Assembly: GCA_025093555.1 (NCBI GenBank)
Contig: JAIWNF010000100.1
Location: forward strand, 1 to 64,000
DNA length: 64,000 bases
DNA from: Circinella umbellata
Taxonomy: Eukaryota; Mucoromycota; Mucoromycetes; Mucorales; Lichtheimiaceae
Reading direction: 5' to 3'
Both the position numbers and the translations under genes were made by a program. Below the pieces are notes generated by a model that was given only the letters and a program-made list of their open reading frames with translations, made no database searches and was not told where the DNA came from. Within the stretch, counting starts at the first letter, position 1. Every line of letters starts with the position of its first letter. Positions 48,458-59,666 of the stretch are shown here, piece after piece.

Positions 48458-51093
48458 ATGGGAGCAGTATGTTGTTCTCAAGTGGGTCTCGATCTTGAAG
48501 GCGAAGGTAAAAAAAAAAAAGATAAAAACATTCTCTTTTTATTTATTTTGCATATGCAAAGAATACTAATTAAAATAAATAAATATTAGTTGATCTTTCT
48601 CATTTTACGTTATTACGTTCTGTGGGTAAAGGTGCATTTGGCAAAGTTCGAGTGGTTCAACATAAAGGCAGTAAAAAACTGTATGCTTTAAAATATATAA
48701 ACAAAACTAAATGTATACAAATGCGAGCTGTTGAAAATATAATATCTGAACGACGCATTTTAGAACAAGTGTCTCATGGATTAATTGTTAATTTACGTTA
48801 TGCATTTCAAGACGACGATAATTTATTCATGGTGTTAGATTTAATGTTGGGTGGTGATTTAAGGTTTCATCTCGATCGATTAGGTGTTATACCAGAACCT
48901 TATGTTCAATTCTATGCAGCTGAAGTGGCAATAAGTTTAAAGCATTTGCATAATAATAAAGTGATTCACCGGTAACTAAAGGAGTCAAAAAAAAAGGGGG
49001 TGTTTGAGCGGGAAAAAAATCAAGATCAACATATATATATATAGAGAGCGTTGATGATTGATAAAAGTTGTAATTGATCAAGAAGACTCACATACCTTTT
49101 TTTTTCTTTATGTTAGAGATATTAAACCAGATAATATTTTATTAAATGAACATGGTCATGCCCATTTAACTGATTTTAATATTGCTGTTCAATTTACTGA
49201 TTCAAAACCTTTAACATCCATTGCTGGATCAATGGCCTATATGGCTCCAGAAGTATTAGCTAAACGTGGTTATAGTACATCTGTTGATTGGTGGTCTCTT
49301 GGTATTGTTTGTTTTGAATTAATGTTTGGAAAGGTAAGAAAAAATCAAGAATGAACTTGATATCTAAACATTTGTTTTTTTGTTTTATCCCTTCCTTTTA
49401 ATGAATCAGAATATCTTTATATTATATTTAGCGGCCTTTTCGTGGAAAGACGAATGATGCACTTCAACATGCTATTATGCATGAACCACTCTGTTTTCCA
49501 GAAAATAGTCGTATTTCTCCAGAAGCAATGGATTTTGTTAAAGGATTATTAACAAGGGATATTAATCGAAGATTAGGTTTTAAAGAAAAAGGGTTTAATC
49601 AGCTTGTGAGTCATCCATGGCTTCGAAATATACAATGGGAATTATTAGAATCAAAACAAGCTTCTCCTCCATTTATACCTGATGTAAGTTTTTACATCTA
49701 TTTCAACGAAAAATAATAATAATAATTAAAAACTGAACCGTCGTCTATTTATTAGAGCAAACGTGCCAATTTTGATCCTACACACGAACTAGAAGAAATT
49801 TTATTAGAAGATAATCCATTAATTGTACGAAAACGCAATCCAAAACGTAGTGGTATTTCGAATGCCAATACATCTTTAAAAAGTCAATCAACAAGTGATC
49901 ATCAAGAAACATCCCCTGAACGACAAATTATGGATGAAAAATTCATTGTTTATGATTATACCAAACCTGAAGAAAATGAATTACGTAAAAGAGAATTAGA
50001 ACAACAACGATGGGCACAAAAAATGACTAAAACAAATCAAGATCATTTTCCTCATCATCATCATTCACAACAACAACAACTACAGCAACACCACCATTAT
50101 GATGATGGTATCAGTAGAGGAAGTGAAAAAACATCTTATACACAATCACATCATCAACATTCACATCAACAACATAGTCATCACCATCATCAGCAACAAC
50201 AACAGCATGTACCCCAATCACGACCATTTCATCAACAACAGACACCACCCCGTGTATCAAGTGCTAAAGTAACTGGAACATACAAGACAAGCGTTATTGA
50301 ATATGTTAAAAAAATGCCAGCGACGGAAATTACAGATGCTGATCGTGCAAAAATGGAAGAATTAGCTAAAATGGCACAAGCTGGTATTGGTAAAGACCAA
50401 TGTACAGATTGGCGACCCCCTTCTGGCATCATACCCATCACTACTTCTTTCACGGATCAACCTACATCTTCCGGACTTTATAATGATTATCCTTCAAATC
50501 ACAGATCACAACAAAGTCGTCATCACAGACGACAATCATCAGATGAAAGTTATCCAACATCTGCATCTCCAGAAACAAGTGAACGACCACTTGTTGGTAC
50601 AGCTTCATCTTCTCTTGTATCATTAGATCAGACACATCATTATCAACAACAACGTTACTATAATAATAATAATAATCATCATCATCATCATCATCAGTCA
50701 TCATCATTACCTCAACCACCACCACCACTACAACAAACAGAATTACCACCCCTTCCTCCAGATCCACCTTTTTCTCGTATGGCACCAACACCTCCATTAT
50801 CACAAGCGGGTGAAGAAGATTCAGGAATATACTATAATAAATCGTATTCTTCAATTCAACATGCAATGAACAATAATAATAAACCATCCCATCAATTCAC
50901 AACATCTAGTAATAATAATTCATCCGTTCAACAATCGTCATCATCCATATCATCATTATCACTTCGACAATTAGAACAGATCCCCAATGCTTTACCACCA
51001 CCCAATAGTGCATTACCTCCTCCACCTATTAGTTTACCACCTCCTCCAGCTATTATTTCATCTCCTTTACATTATCGACGTTCACCACCTTAG
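48458..51093 (+). CDS. YANK/STK32-type serine/threonine kinase (AGC group), N-terminally lipidated
   Basis: Five exons, join(48458..48506, 48590..48971, 49117..49333, 49432..49683, 49756..51093), give 745 aa. MGAVCCSQ predicts N-myristoylation on Gly2 with palmitoylation of Cys5/6, so membrane attachment is likely. Kinase domain about 22-290: GKGAFGKV (29-36), ATP-binding Lys51, HRD (143-145, split by intron 2), KPDN, then TDFN (162-165). The Mg loop is DFN instead of DFG, as in animal YANK kinases. YMAPE and DWWSLGI follow. The AGC tail carries [17 protein letters not shown] and FIVYDY. The last about 350 residues are His/Gln- and Pro-rich, low complexity. Substrates are unknown; signalling from the membrane is inferred. 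Confidence 0.88.
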
Positions 51094-51670
51094 AAACGAA
51101 AAAAAAAACCATTTTTTTTGATATACCTTTTAATGTAATTTTATTATATTTCTTTGTAAAACTCCCAACACACACACAACTCCTCCTTTCTACTCTTTTA
51201 CTTTAATACAATTGTTATTTATTTATTAGTTAGTTTTTTTTTTTTTTGCTCTCTCTTTCTCCTTTTATTTTCATAATATTTTGGTATACCTTTTTTTCTT
51301 CTTCTTCACTTTCTTTCTTCTTCTTCACTTTCTTTCTTTACACTTTTAATATAATAAAAATAGTTTGCGTTTTCTTAATAAAGTGGGAGGGGGAGGTTTT
51401 CTATAATAATAATAAAAAATCTTTTATTGCAAAAGTATATTGCTTCACAATAAGATTATGATTCTTTTTTGATCACAAAAATAAAAAAAAAGTACATTAT
51501 GAATAGATATATATTATTAAAAAAAAACCTGAGAAAATAAAACCATTATATAATATATATATATATGTGAATAGATGCGTTATGTATATGGATATAGATA
51601 CATTGGAGGAGTGAAAAAGCAAGTGGGGTGAAAAAAGAGAGAGTGAAAAGGTCGTCTACTCCTTTTTTTT
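51094..51670. other. Convergent intergenic region between kinase and Rap-GAP genes
   Basis: T-rich 3' sequence with repeated CTTCTTCACTTTCTTT (about 51295-51335), possible AATAAA signals and a short (AT)n run near 51556. No gene seen. Confidence 0.5.
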
Positions 51671-54315
51671 TTATGAGGTAGATTTTTTTAAACTAGAACG
51701 ACCCATTCTTCTAGTAAATGTATTAGACCTAGCGATTGTACTTTGACTTGTTTTCATTTCTTCTGAACGTATATTAGTAGATGAAATAGATCGATTACGC
51801 ATAACATTAGAAACTAAACTAGGTGACTTTATAAATCGTGTTGTCGTAGATGATTCATTAAGTTGTTGTTGTTGTTCTTGAACTATTTTTATATTATGAT
51901 ATTTTTGTTAAAAAAAAAGAGTTCTATAAAATGGGGGAACCAGTTATATATATTTTACCTTTTGTTTCATCTTCTTTATTTCCACTTGAACGACGCCCGC
52001 GTCGAGTAAAGCCAGCTGTCAAATCACGAAGCATATTGGATCGTGAAGGTGCGGGCATAGGTGGAAGTGGAGGAGGTGATGCATGAGGTGCATCTAATGA
52101 AGGTCTACTTCGCCATGGATGAGCTGCTCTTTTTGCAAAACTACTATTCTGTGTTGCACTTGTAGATCTAGGTCGTTCATTTTTGGTTGATCTAGTAGTT
52201 GTTGTTGTTGATCTATTATTTGTTGCTTGTACTTGATCTAATAAACTAGCCATGTTTCTTAATATACCCGCTCTTGCTTTATTATTAGGGATTGAAAATT
52301 TATCTGATTTTAATGCTGCAATTTCACCATTAACCACTTTTTTAAAGCATTTGTTCAAGTTAGTTTATATATAAGAAAAACAACAACAACATAAAAAATA
52401 ATAATAAACAGAAAAACTTACTTTTTAAAAGTAAAAAATCACGTAACTGATTTGTAGAAAGTTGACTTGCCATTGGAATGATGGGACCAAAAGGTTGAAC
52501 ATTCGGATGATGAACCACTTCAATAAACCATTGTTCATTTCCTTCTTTATCATAATCCAAATGAACAACAACAAATACATGTAAAAATTGGGATCGAATA
52601 GCCCTTGGATCAAATTTACCATTTCCTTCAACAAAAACAAGAGATACAATATCTAAAATTTGAGAGAGGGGAGGTATTGAGTGAATAAATGTTTAAACTA
52701 TATATAAATAGATATTGAATAGATTACCATTGCCAATATGTCGTTTACGATGAATTTGTTGTTTATCTTGTTCTCTCCATGGCATCAATGAGGGCACATG
52801 AAACATAATTTCTTGATTATGCCAACGAGATATGTATGAATATTCACCCGTTTCTCCAGCTACAGAAAAAAAAAGAAGCGGGGGAAAAGGGGTTATTAAA
52901 CTTTGTCAATAAAAAAAAATTATGCAAAAAATTAAAATGCGGGAGGGAAAGGGGGAAAGGGGGGAAAGGGGGGGGGGAGAAACAAATAACTTTACATTTT
53001 GTATCCAATCCAGCTGCATAACATGTATATCCCTGAAGTTTAATACGTTTACCGATTAAATCCAAAAATCTTTGAAATGAAGAAGATATTTCGGTATTAT
53101 TTAGCCATTCTTCTTCACTTGTTTGATTTTCTTTTACATTTAAGACACCAAATTTATAATGTTTGGGTGCCTTTTTTTTTATATAGAGCGCAAAAAATTA
53201 AAAAAAAAACAAAGTGATTTATCAGCATAATTTTTTTATAGAGAATAAAAGAAAAAACTTTTTACGTACCACTAATTCATCAAAGCGTAAAAGTTCTTTT
53301 TCTAAACCTGCTAAAATACTTGCTTCGGCTGAAAATTCTTTGAATGTACTCATATCAAGATCAGGACATGTTACTGCTACAGCATGTCGATAATAAAGTA
53401 AATCATGATCACCTGCCACTATTCTGAGACGCTCAGCATCAACAAAATAATGTCCCGTATACTTCAAAAATATATATATGTATATTAGATTTCGAAAAGG
53501 TGAAAATCCCCCCCCTTGAACCTAACACCCTTTTTGTTTTGTTATATACCTTTTTGTTATTAGATCGGATGATCACACGACAAGCTTCTGATTGATACTC
53601 CTTGACGACAGAAATGAGAATGGTTTCATTTTCTGTCATACGAACCAGTGTTGTATAAGGTTTACCCACAAAATGAGCTCTAAACCAACCAAATGAACGT
53701 TCCATATGATCCGGCCACATTTTTACATAATTTGGTAGTAAAGGTGTCTTTTGAGTAATAAATAAATGATGACTCATTTCATGTTTAAATACATTCTGTT
53801 CAAGTGGTTTGTCTGTCACAGTAATGACTGAATTTTTATTAAGGTCACTGGTACAACATACACTGGTTGCTATAGCATGACACATCTTTTCAATATCACG
53901 TAACTAATAGAGTAGAATTTGTTAGAAAATAATAGATTATGGTTTTGATAAAAAAAGGAAGAGTGAGAGAAAAAGTTGTCAAAGAACAATATATTTACCA
54001 CTTGAGTAACATGAACTCCTGAAGAGTCTACTTGTTGAAGTTCCATCATTCTTCGTCGAAATAAACCTTTAAAAGAATGAGTTTGTACAAGAATATATTC
54101 TATACTTTCAAGAAGAGTATCAATTTCTTTCCATACATGATCTGAATGAATATCTAGTTGAGTACAATAATTGGCTATCCATGTACAACATTCATGTACA
54201 GTAACAACATAATCGGGCTGTTGATATTGTTTTTTAGCAATCCATCGATCCAAAAGTAATATAGTATTATTATTATTATTATTACTGTTACTATTACTGG
54301 TGTTGGTGTTGGTGC

Positions 54316-54346
<31 letters not shown>

Positions 54347-55174
54347 TTTTTTAGTTGGGGTCGTTGAAGACGAAGAAGAAGAAGAAGAGGAGGAGGAGGA
54401 GAGAGTCGTACCTACTGACGATGTTGTTGATGATGCAGAATGAGTTGACCATGGGGTTGATCCACGACGATCAAGGAATGGAGGTGCGATGGGAAGTGTT
54501 TTTGTAAAAATGGAAGACGAAGACGTTCCATTTTTATTATTATTATTATTATTATCGTTATTATTATTAAAATTATTCTTTGTATTAATATTATTATTAT
54601 TATTGATAGCAGGTGGTGTCGAGTGTTCGTTTATGGTATTCATTGAAGATGATGGTACTTGATCAGTTGGTGTAACACTAGGTCTCCTGCGACGTAAGGA
54701 TATGGATCGTTTCGGTATATGAGGTGTGTTGTCAATAGTATGTTTCAATGATTGAATTCCTGCAGAATTATTATTCGATAAAGAAGATGGAGAAGAGGGT
54801 ATGGTTCTTGATGGTTCAAAACGAAGAGTTGTAGTATTGTTTTGTAATTCATGATGATTATTCAATTGTTCTTGTCGTTGTTTTGGTGGTGAAGAAGAAG
54901 AAGAAGATTGTTGCCAAAATCGTGGTAATCGACGTTTAATAGGTTGTTGTGGAATATTTGGAATAGGTACAGCAGCAGTAGTTGTTGAAGATGAGAACGG
55001 TGTCGTATTAATATTTTTATTGGTATTGATTGATGAAGGTTCTTTGGGTGGAACTGGAGGAGGAGGATGAAGAGAAGAGGATGATTTTACAGTAGAAGAA
55101 GTATGCATATTAGTAGTAGTATTATTAGATGATGATATTACTCTTGTTGAATCGTCTTTTTGGGAATTAATCAT
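51671..55174 (-). CDS. Rap-GAP domain protein (GTPase activator for a Rap/Ras-like GTPase)
   Basis: Eight exons, complement(51671..51882, 51959..52336, 52422..52652, 52728..52859, 52996..53170, 53270..53461, 53550..53903, 53999..55174), give 949 aa, all phases consistent. Residues 1-300 are low complexity (Ser/Thr/Asn, PPPVPPKEP proline motifs). The Rap-GAP domain is at about 575-745: KHYKFGVLNVKENQTSEEEW, LQGYTCYAAGLDTK, EIMFHVPSLMPW, then RKRHIGND holding the catalytic Asn thumb (about 675), and DPRAIRSQFLHVFVVV. The region before it (393-574) matches the dimerisation/N-terminal part of Rap1GAP-type proteins by position. The C-terminal 200 residues are Ser/Arg-rich with PPPLPPMP. It should speed GTP hydrolysis by a Rap1/Rsr1-like GTPase in polarity control. 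RalGAP/tuberin is less likely because of the KRHIGND and NVKENQT blocks. Confidence 0.88.
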
Positions 55175-57016
55175 CGAGAAAAAATTATACTATAAAACTG
55201 TTGAGGGGCATATCCTCTATCATATAGAAAATGAAAAAAAAAGAGAAAAAAAAACGAATGTATAATGTGTTCTTTTAAGTTATTTCAATAATAAAAAATG
55301 AAAAAGGAAAAGGAAAATAAAGAAGGAGAAAAAAAGCAGGAGTAAAAAAAAAAAGTGTAATAAAAAAAAGAGCGCCATATTAAAAAATGTGTGTGCAAAA
55401 CTGTTTCGGTGGGTAATCACACATGTGCTCTTGTTCCTCCTCAAGTTGTACAGGACCAGCCCGGTTCATGTCATGTCAGTAATTATCTTTATTTTTTTTA
55501 TACTAACTTTTTATTATTTATTTAATTATTTATTTTATACACTATATACGACGTTCTACGCCGAATCCCACACTTTAGTTTAACTGAAAGATAGACATAT
55601 AAAATATATATCACGGAACAAAAAAAGTAAGATAATAAAAGAGATCTGCAAGGTTAATTGGGGTTTTGTTTGTTTTTTATATTTATACGTAAAGTGCTGA
55701 CTTTTAAAAACTTACATAAAAATCGAATTAATTTGTGTAGCGATCAAAAGATTCTTCTTTATTTTTTAGACAAATAAACTATATCTTTTTTTGAATGTTT
55801 TGAAGAAAAGAAAAGGGATTCTCAGGTACTGTCGATTTTATTACTACTAAAATAAAAAAGAAGTCAACTATGAACAAAATTTTTCATTCTGTAATATATA
55901 TATATATATATATATAGAATATATAATATAGAAGAATATAACTAGTAAATCTGTAAAACATCAAGAATATTAATATATATTAATATATTATATATATACT
56001 TGTATATATTGTAATTAGATATATATATATGAATTTTTTACTAGTAAGTTATATATTGATGACCCTCCCCTCTCCTCGCCTCACTTTTTTTTAAAAAAGA
56101 GATTTCAAATTAATAGCTTTTAAGGTCTTGTTACTTTATTATACGATACAATTCAGCAAAAAAAAAAAAAATAACCTGGTCATTCTTATTATTCTTATTA
56201 TTTTAAATTTAATTTTAAAAAAACCCTATCTTTCTGGGGTCTAAAAAAATTCCATTTGGGGATTGGGATAGGGAGAATTTTTTTATAGTAGTAGATCGAT
56301 TCATTATAACCACCTTGGGTATAGAAAAAAAAATTAAGATTTTATCACATGATTTGTTCTTTTATCTAAAATAAAATACAATTATGGGAACCTTACAATA
56401 TGAAATGTTTTGAACTTGGAAAAGTCGAAAAAAAAAGTTGGAGGGGTAGATATCTAACATGAAAAATATAGATTATATAAGGTACTAAATCAAAAAAAAA
56501 ATTCTTATTTTATGTGATCGTATATACCCTAAAATGTAAAAGTTATAGGGTTAGTCATTTTGGCGCGCAAAAGCCAAAAAAAAAAAGCTTTGTATAAATA
56601 AGTTATCTCCTATTTAGTAACTTGATCATTAGGTAATACCAAGTGGATTGAATACATTGGAATGTGCTCTCTAATATATATAAATAGTATTCGTTTTCAA
56701 ATTAAAGCAGATCCAATTCAAATATACTGACTAAATGTGGGTATACCTTTAGAAATCATTCACCGACTTCTTTTACTCGTTTTTTTCAAACGACATTCAT
56801 TTCAGGGTTGATACAGAAAAAAAAAAGAAAAGAGTCGCATATGATTACTGCGTAAAGGGGTAAACCATTCAGCCATGAAGGGGGAAAAAAACGCCACTTT
56901 ATTTTTTGGAAAAAGAACGCGTTCCTGAATCTCCGCACGCGCTCTCTCTTCCTCTGTTCCCCTCTCTGATTATTTTTTTTCCTCCCCCCAAAAAAAAGAA
57001 CAGCCTCTTATAAACC
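55175..57016. other. 1.8-kb divergent intergenic region (Rap-GAP / dCMP deaminase)
   Basis: A-tracts precede the Rap-GAP start. A (TA)n run is at about 55893-55917, with more TA-rich DNA to 56035. CT-rich sequence (56940-56975) lies just before the deaminase ATG. The ORF at 55389-55583 has no coding character. Confidence 0.5.
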
Positions 57017-58431
57017 ATGTTTATTGGTATTGTTGGAACACGTTGTAGTGGGAAACATTCGGTTGCTGAATATTTAATTGAAAAACATGGTTTTCAATTA
57101 TTAAATATAAAAAATAGTCATCATGTTTTGGATCGACCTATATATCAAAATGGAATAGAGTTTTCCACTATAGAAGAAATGCATAATCTTGTTACTGAAC
57201 GATGGAGAGAAAATTACGTTACTTGTGATATTGATGGTGAAAGTTTAAATCTATTAAAGTAAGTAATATATATATATATATATATATACACAAATGATAT
57301 TATAAAATATTAATATATGTTGCTAGGAAACGACCTTTTTTTCTTCTTATTTCAATTGAAGCACCTTTATCCATGAGATATCAACGATTTATAGAAAGGT
57401 TGTTTATTTAATTATTTAATATCTTAAAAGATATATTTCTTTTTGTTTTAACAGAATATAATTTATTAGATATGAAAATGATCATAATGTACTTTCATTA
57501 GAGCAATTTATTCAACAAGATGATATAGCCATGTACAATACTGCTAGCAACAAAATAGCATCACCACAGCAACAACAACAACAACAACAACGATCATTAT
57601 TACCTTTACATCGTATTATATCCGTGTCTGATGTTACTATTACTAATATTTATACAAACAAGTGCGATTTTATGACTTGTTTAAATTCAATGGATTTAAT
57701 CAATCCAGAACGATTACGACCTTCGTGGGATACCTATTTTATGCATTTATCTGATTTAGCTGCTCGAAGATCCAATTGTATGAAACGTCGAGTAGGTTGT
57801 ATTCTTGTCAAAGATTCGCGTATTATTGCTACTGGATATAATGGTACCCCTCGTGGATTACGTAATTGTAATGAAGGTGGTTGTGGACGATGTAATGCCA
57901 ACGCTCCTTGTGGAACAGGTTTAGATCGATGTTTATGTATGCATGCAGAAGAAAATGCACTTTTGGAAGCTGGCAGAAGTCGAGTAGATAATGTAGCTGG
58001 TGTAGTTTTATATTGTAACACGTAAAGTATTATGTAAAATTTTCATATATATAAAAAAAAGGTATGTATATATATGTATATATATTAATTACCCATTTTA
58101 TATATAAATAGATGTCCATGTCTTGGTAGGAAATTCTTTTTTTTTAATAAGTATCATTCGAAAAAAAAAAGTAATTTAATAAGGGGTTGGGTGGGGGAAA
58201 TGAAAAATATATTTAGGATGTGCTATCAAAATTGTACAAATTGGTGTAAAAGAAGTTGTATTTTCGAAATCTTATGGAATGGATGAAATGACGGCCAAAG
58301 TTTTTGCCGAGGGTCAAGTCAAGTTACGTCAACATTCACCCCCTAGTATGCGATTAGAAGGTCAAATGTCAATGATGGAAGAAAAAATAATTGAACAACT
58401 GGGTTGGAAACAACAGCCATCCTCATCTTAA
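57017..58431 (+). CDS. DCD1: Deoxycytidylate (dCMP) deaminase, DCD1 type with N-terminal P-loop-like domain
   Basis: Five exons, join(57017..57258, 57327..57398, 57470..58021, 58112..58125, 58217..58431), give 364 aa. The enzyme deaminates dCMP to dUMP for thymidylate synthesis. The N-terminal part begins FIGIVGTRCSGKHSVAEYL, a nucleotide-binding-like loop, and includes KRPFFLLIS, as in yeast Dcd1. A polyQ run (about 138-145) precedes the deaminase domain (about 185-340): HAEE with zinc His263 and catalytic Glu265, and PCLGC (291-295) with zinc Cys292/295. The extra CNEGGCGRC...CGTGLDRC cluster matches the second zinc site of eukaryotic dCMP deaminases. The TCPCLG segment is encoded by a 14-nt microexon (58112-58125). 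dCTP activation and dTTP inhibition are known for the family. Confidence 0.92.
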
Positions 58432-59666
58432 TATAGCACAAATAATTATTTATTTTATTTATTATCATTTACTTATTTAAAATTTTGAAATAAAAAAAAA
58501 ATAAAACCAATAAAAAACATGGAAATTATTTTTTTATGAATAAAAAATTATTGATAACCTCCTTTATGTTCCGCAGCCACGGAAATCTTTAGTAAAAGGC
58601 GAAAGATTTATCCGATCTGATTACAGAACAGAGGCATAGAGAAAATGTTTGAGGGTCTTGGAAAGCACCTCCTTTTATACTTTTTTTTTTACGAAGGAAC
58701 TGAACTGGGTTCCAAATGTAAAAAAAAAAAAGTCCCATAAACGTTCTCTGTTCCTGCGCCCACTATTTTTTCAAAATCAGAACTCAGAACACGAGGAAAA
58801 AAGTTCCCACCACCCCCTTTCGCCTCCTTTTTTTTTTAGTTAATACAAAAATAGAATATACTTGCTGACACAATTAGAAGTATACATTTACGTAAAAACC
58901 TCGCGTCCAAACTAAAATCACTACAATCCTTTGTTAGTGTATTTACTTCAGATAGCCATACTTATTTTTCATGATAATATAAAAGAAAAGTAGAACTTTT
59001 ATTTTTTGAAGGGAACCCCCTTTCTATTCACCCTAATTAGTTCAATAAGTAACACATTAATCATATCAACCAATCGTAGATTTAGTACTACTACGTATAG
59101 ACTTTGAAACGTGTTATGTGTGGCCTAAAGACAAAAAAAATGTAATATGTTGATATATAAACAATAAACGCGTCTTTTTAATACAAACATAAGAATCTGT
59201 CATCATATTTACACCGAGTGAGTAACGTACAGTTATGTGGGTTCAATCGCGTTTAAACACATAAGCTTATCATTCCTATCTATTTATCTTTAATTATTAA
59301 TTATTATATATTAGATGTTGGTTTTACACTTGAGACCACATCCTACTTGAATTGTTAGATTTTTGAACCCCCATGTTATTCTACCCATTTTATTTTATTT
59401 ATTTTTTGAAGAAAACATATAAAATCATCTATAAACACAAAAAAAAATCTGAATAGTAATCTCATTTCATCAGTCATTTTTTTAAGGCCAATGCCCACCG
59501 CTGGCTTCAAATAACAAATTATCTTTGCATCCCACTATCCTCTTACTACATTTGTTTCGTTTTCTTTCTGATAGACACGTTTTAATTGAAACTAACAAAA
59601 GACTGTAAATAGCTACGTACGTAGGAAACAAATTATATACCAAGACGTGTAATATTTATTTGTTTT
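58432..59666. other. 1.2-kb convergent intergenic region (deaminase / HET protein)
   Basis: 3' sequence with AATAAAACCAATAAA-like signals just after the deaminase stop. The ORF at 58649-58843 is low complexity. Nothing else recognised. Confidence 0.5.

Noticed and set aside
50462..50887. Minus-strand ORF with Asp/Val/Tyr runs
   Set aside because: Antisense shadow of the CAA/CAT/ACC-rich coding sequence of the kinase tail.
57017..57080. Separate nucleotide kinase gene at the N-terminus of the deaminase
   Set aside because: The P-loop-like start is in phase with the deaminase exons, and the KRPFFLLIS block is part of known Dcd1 proteins, so it is one gene.
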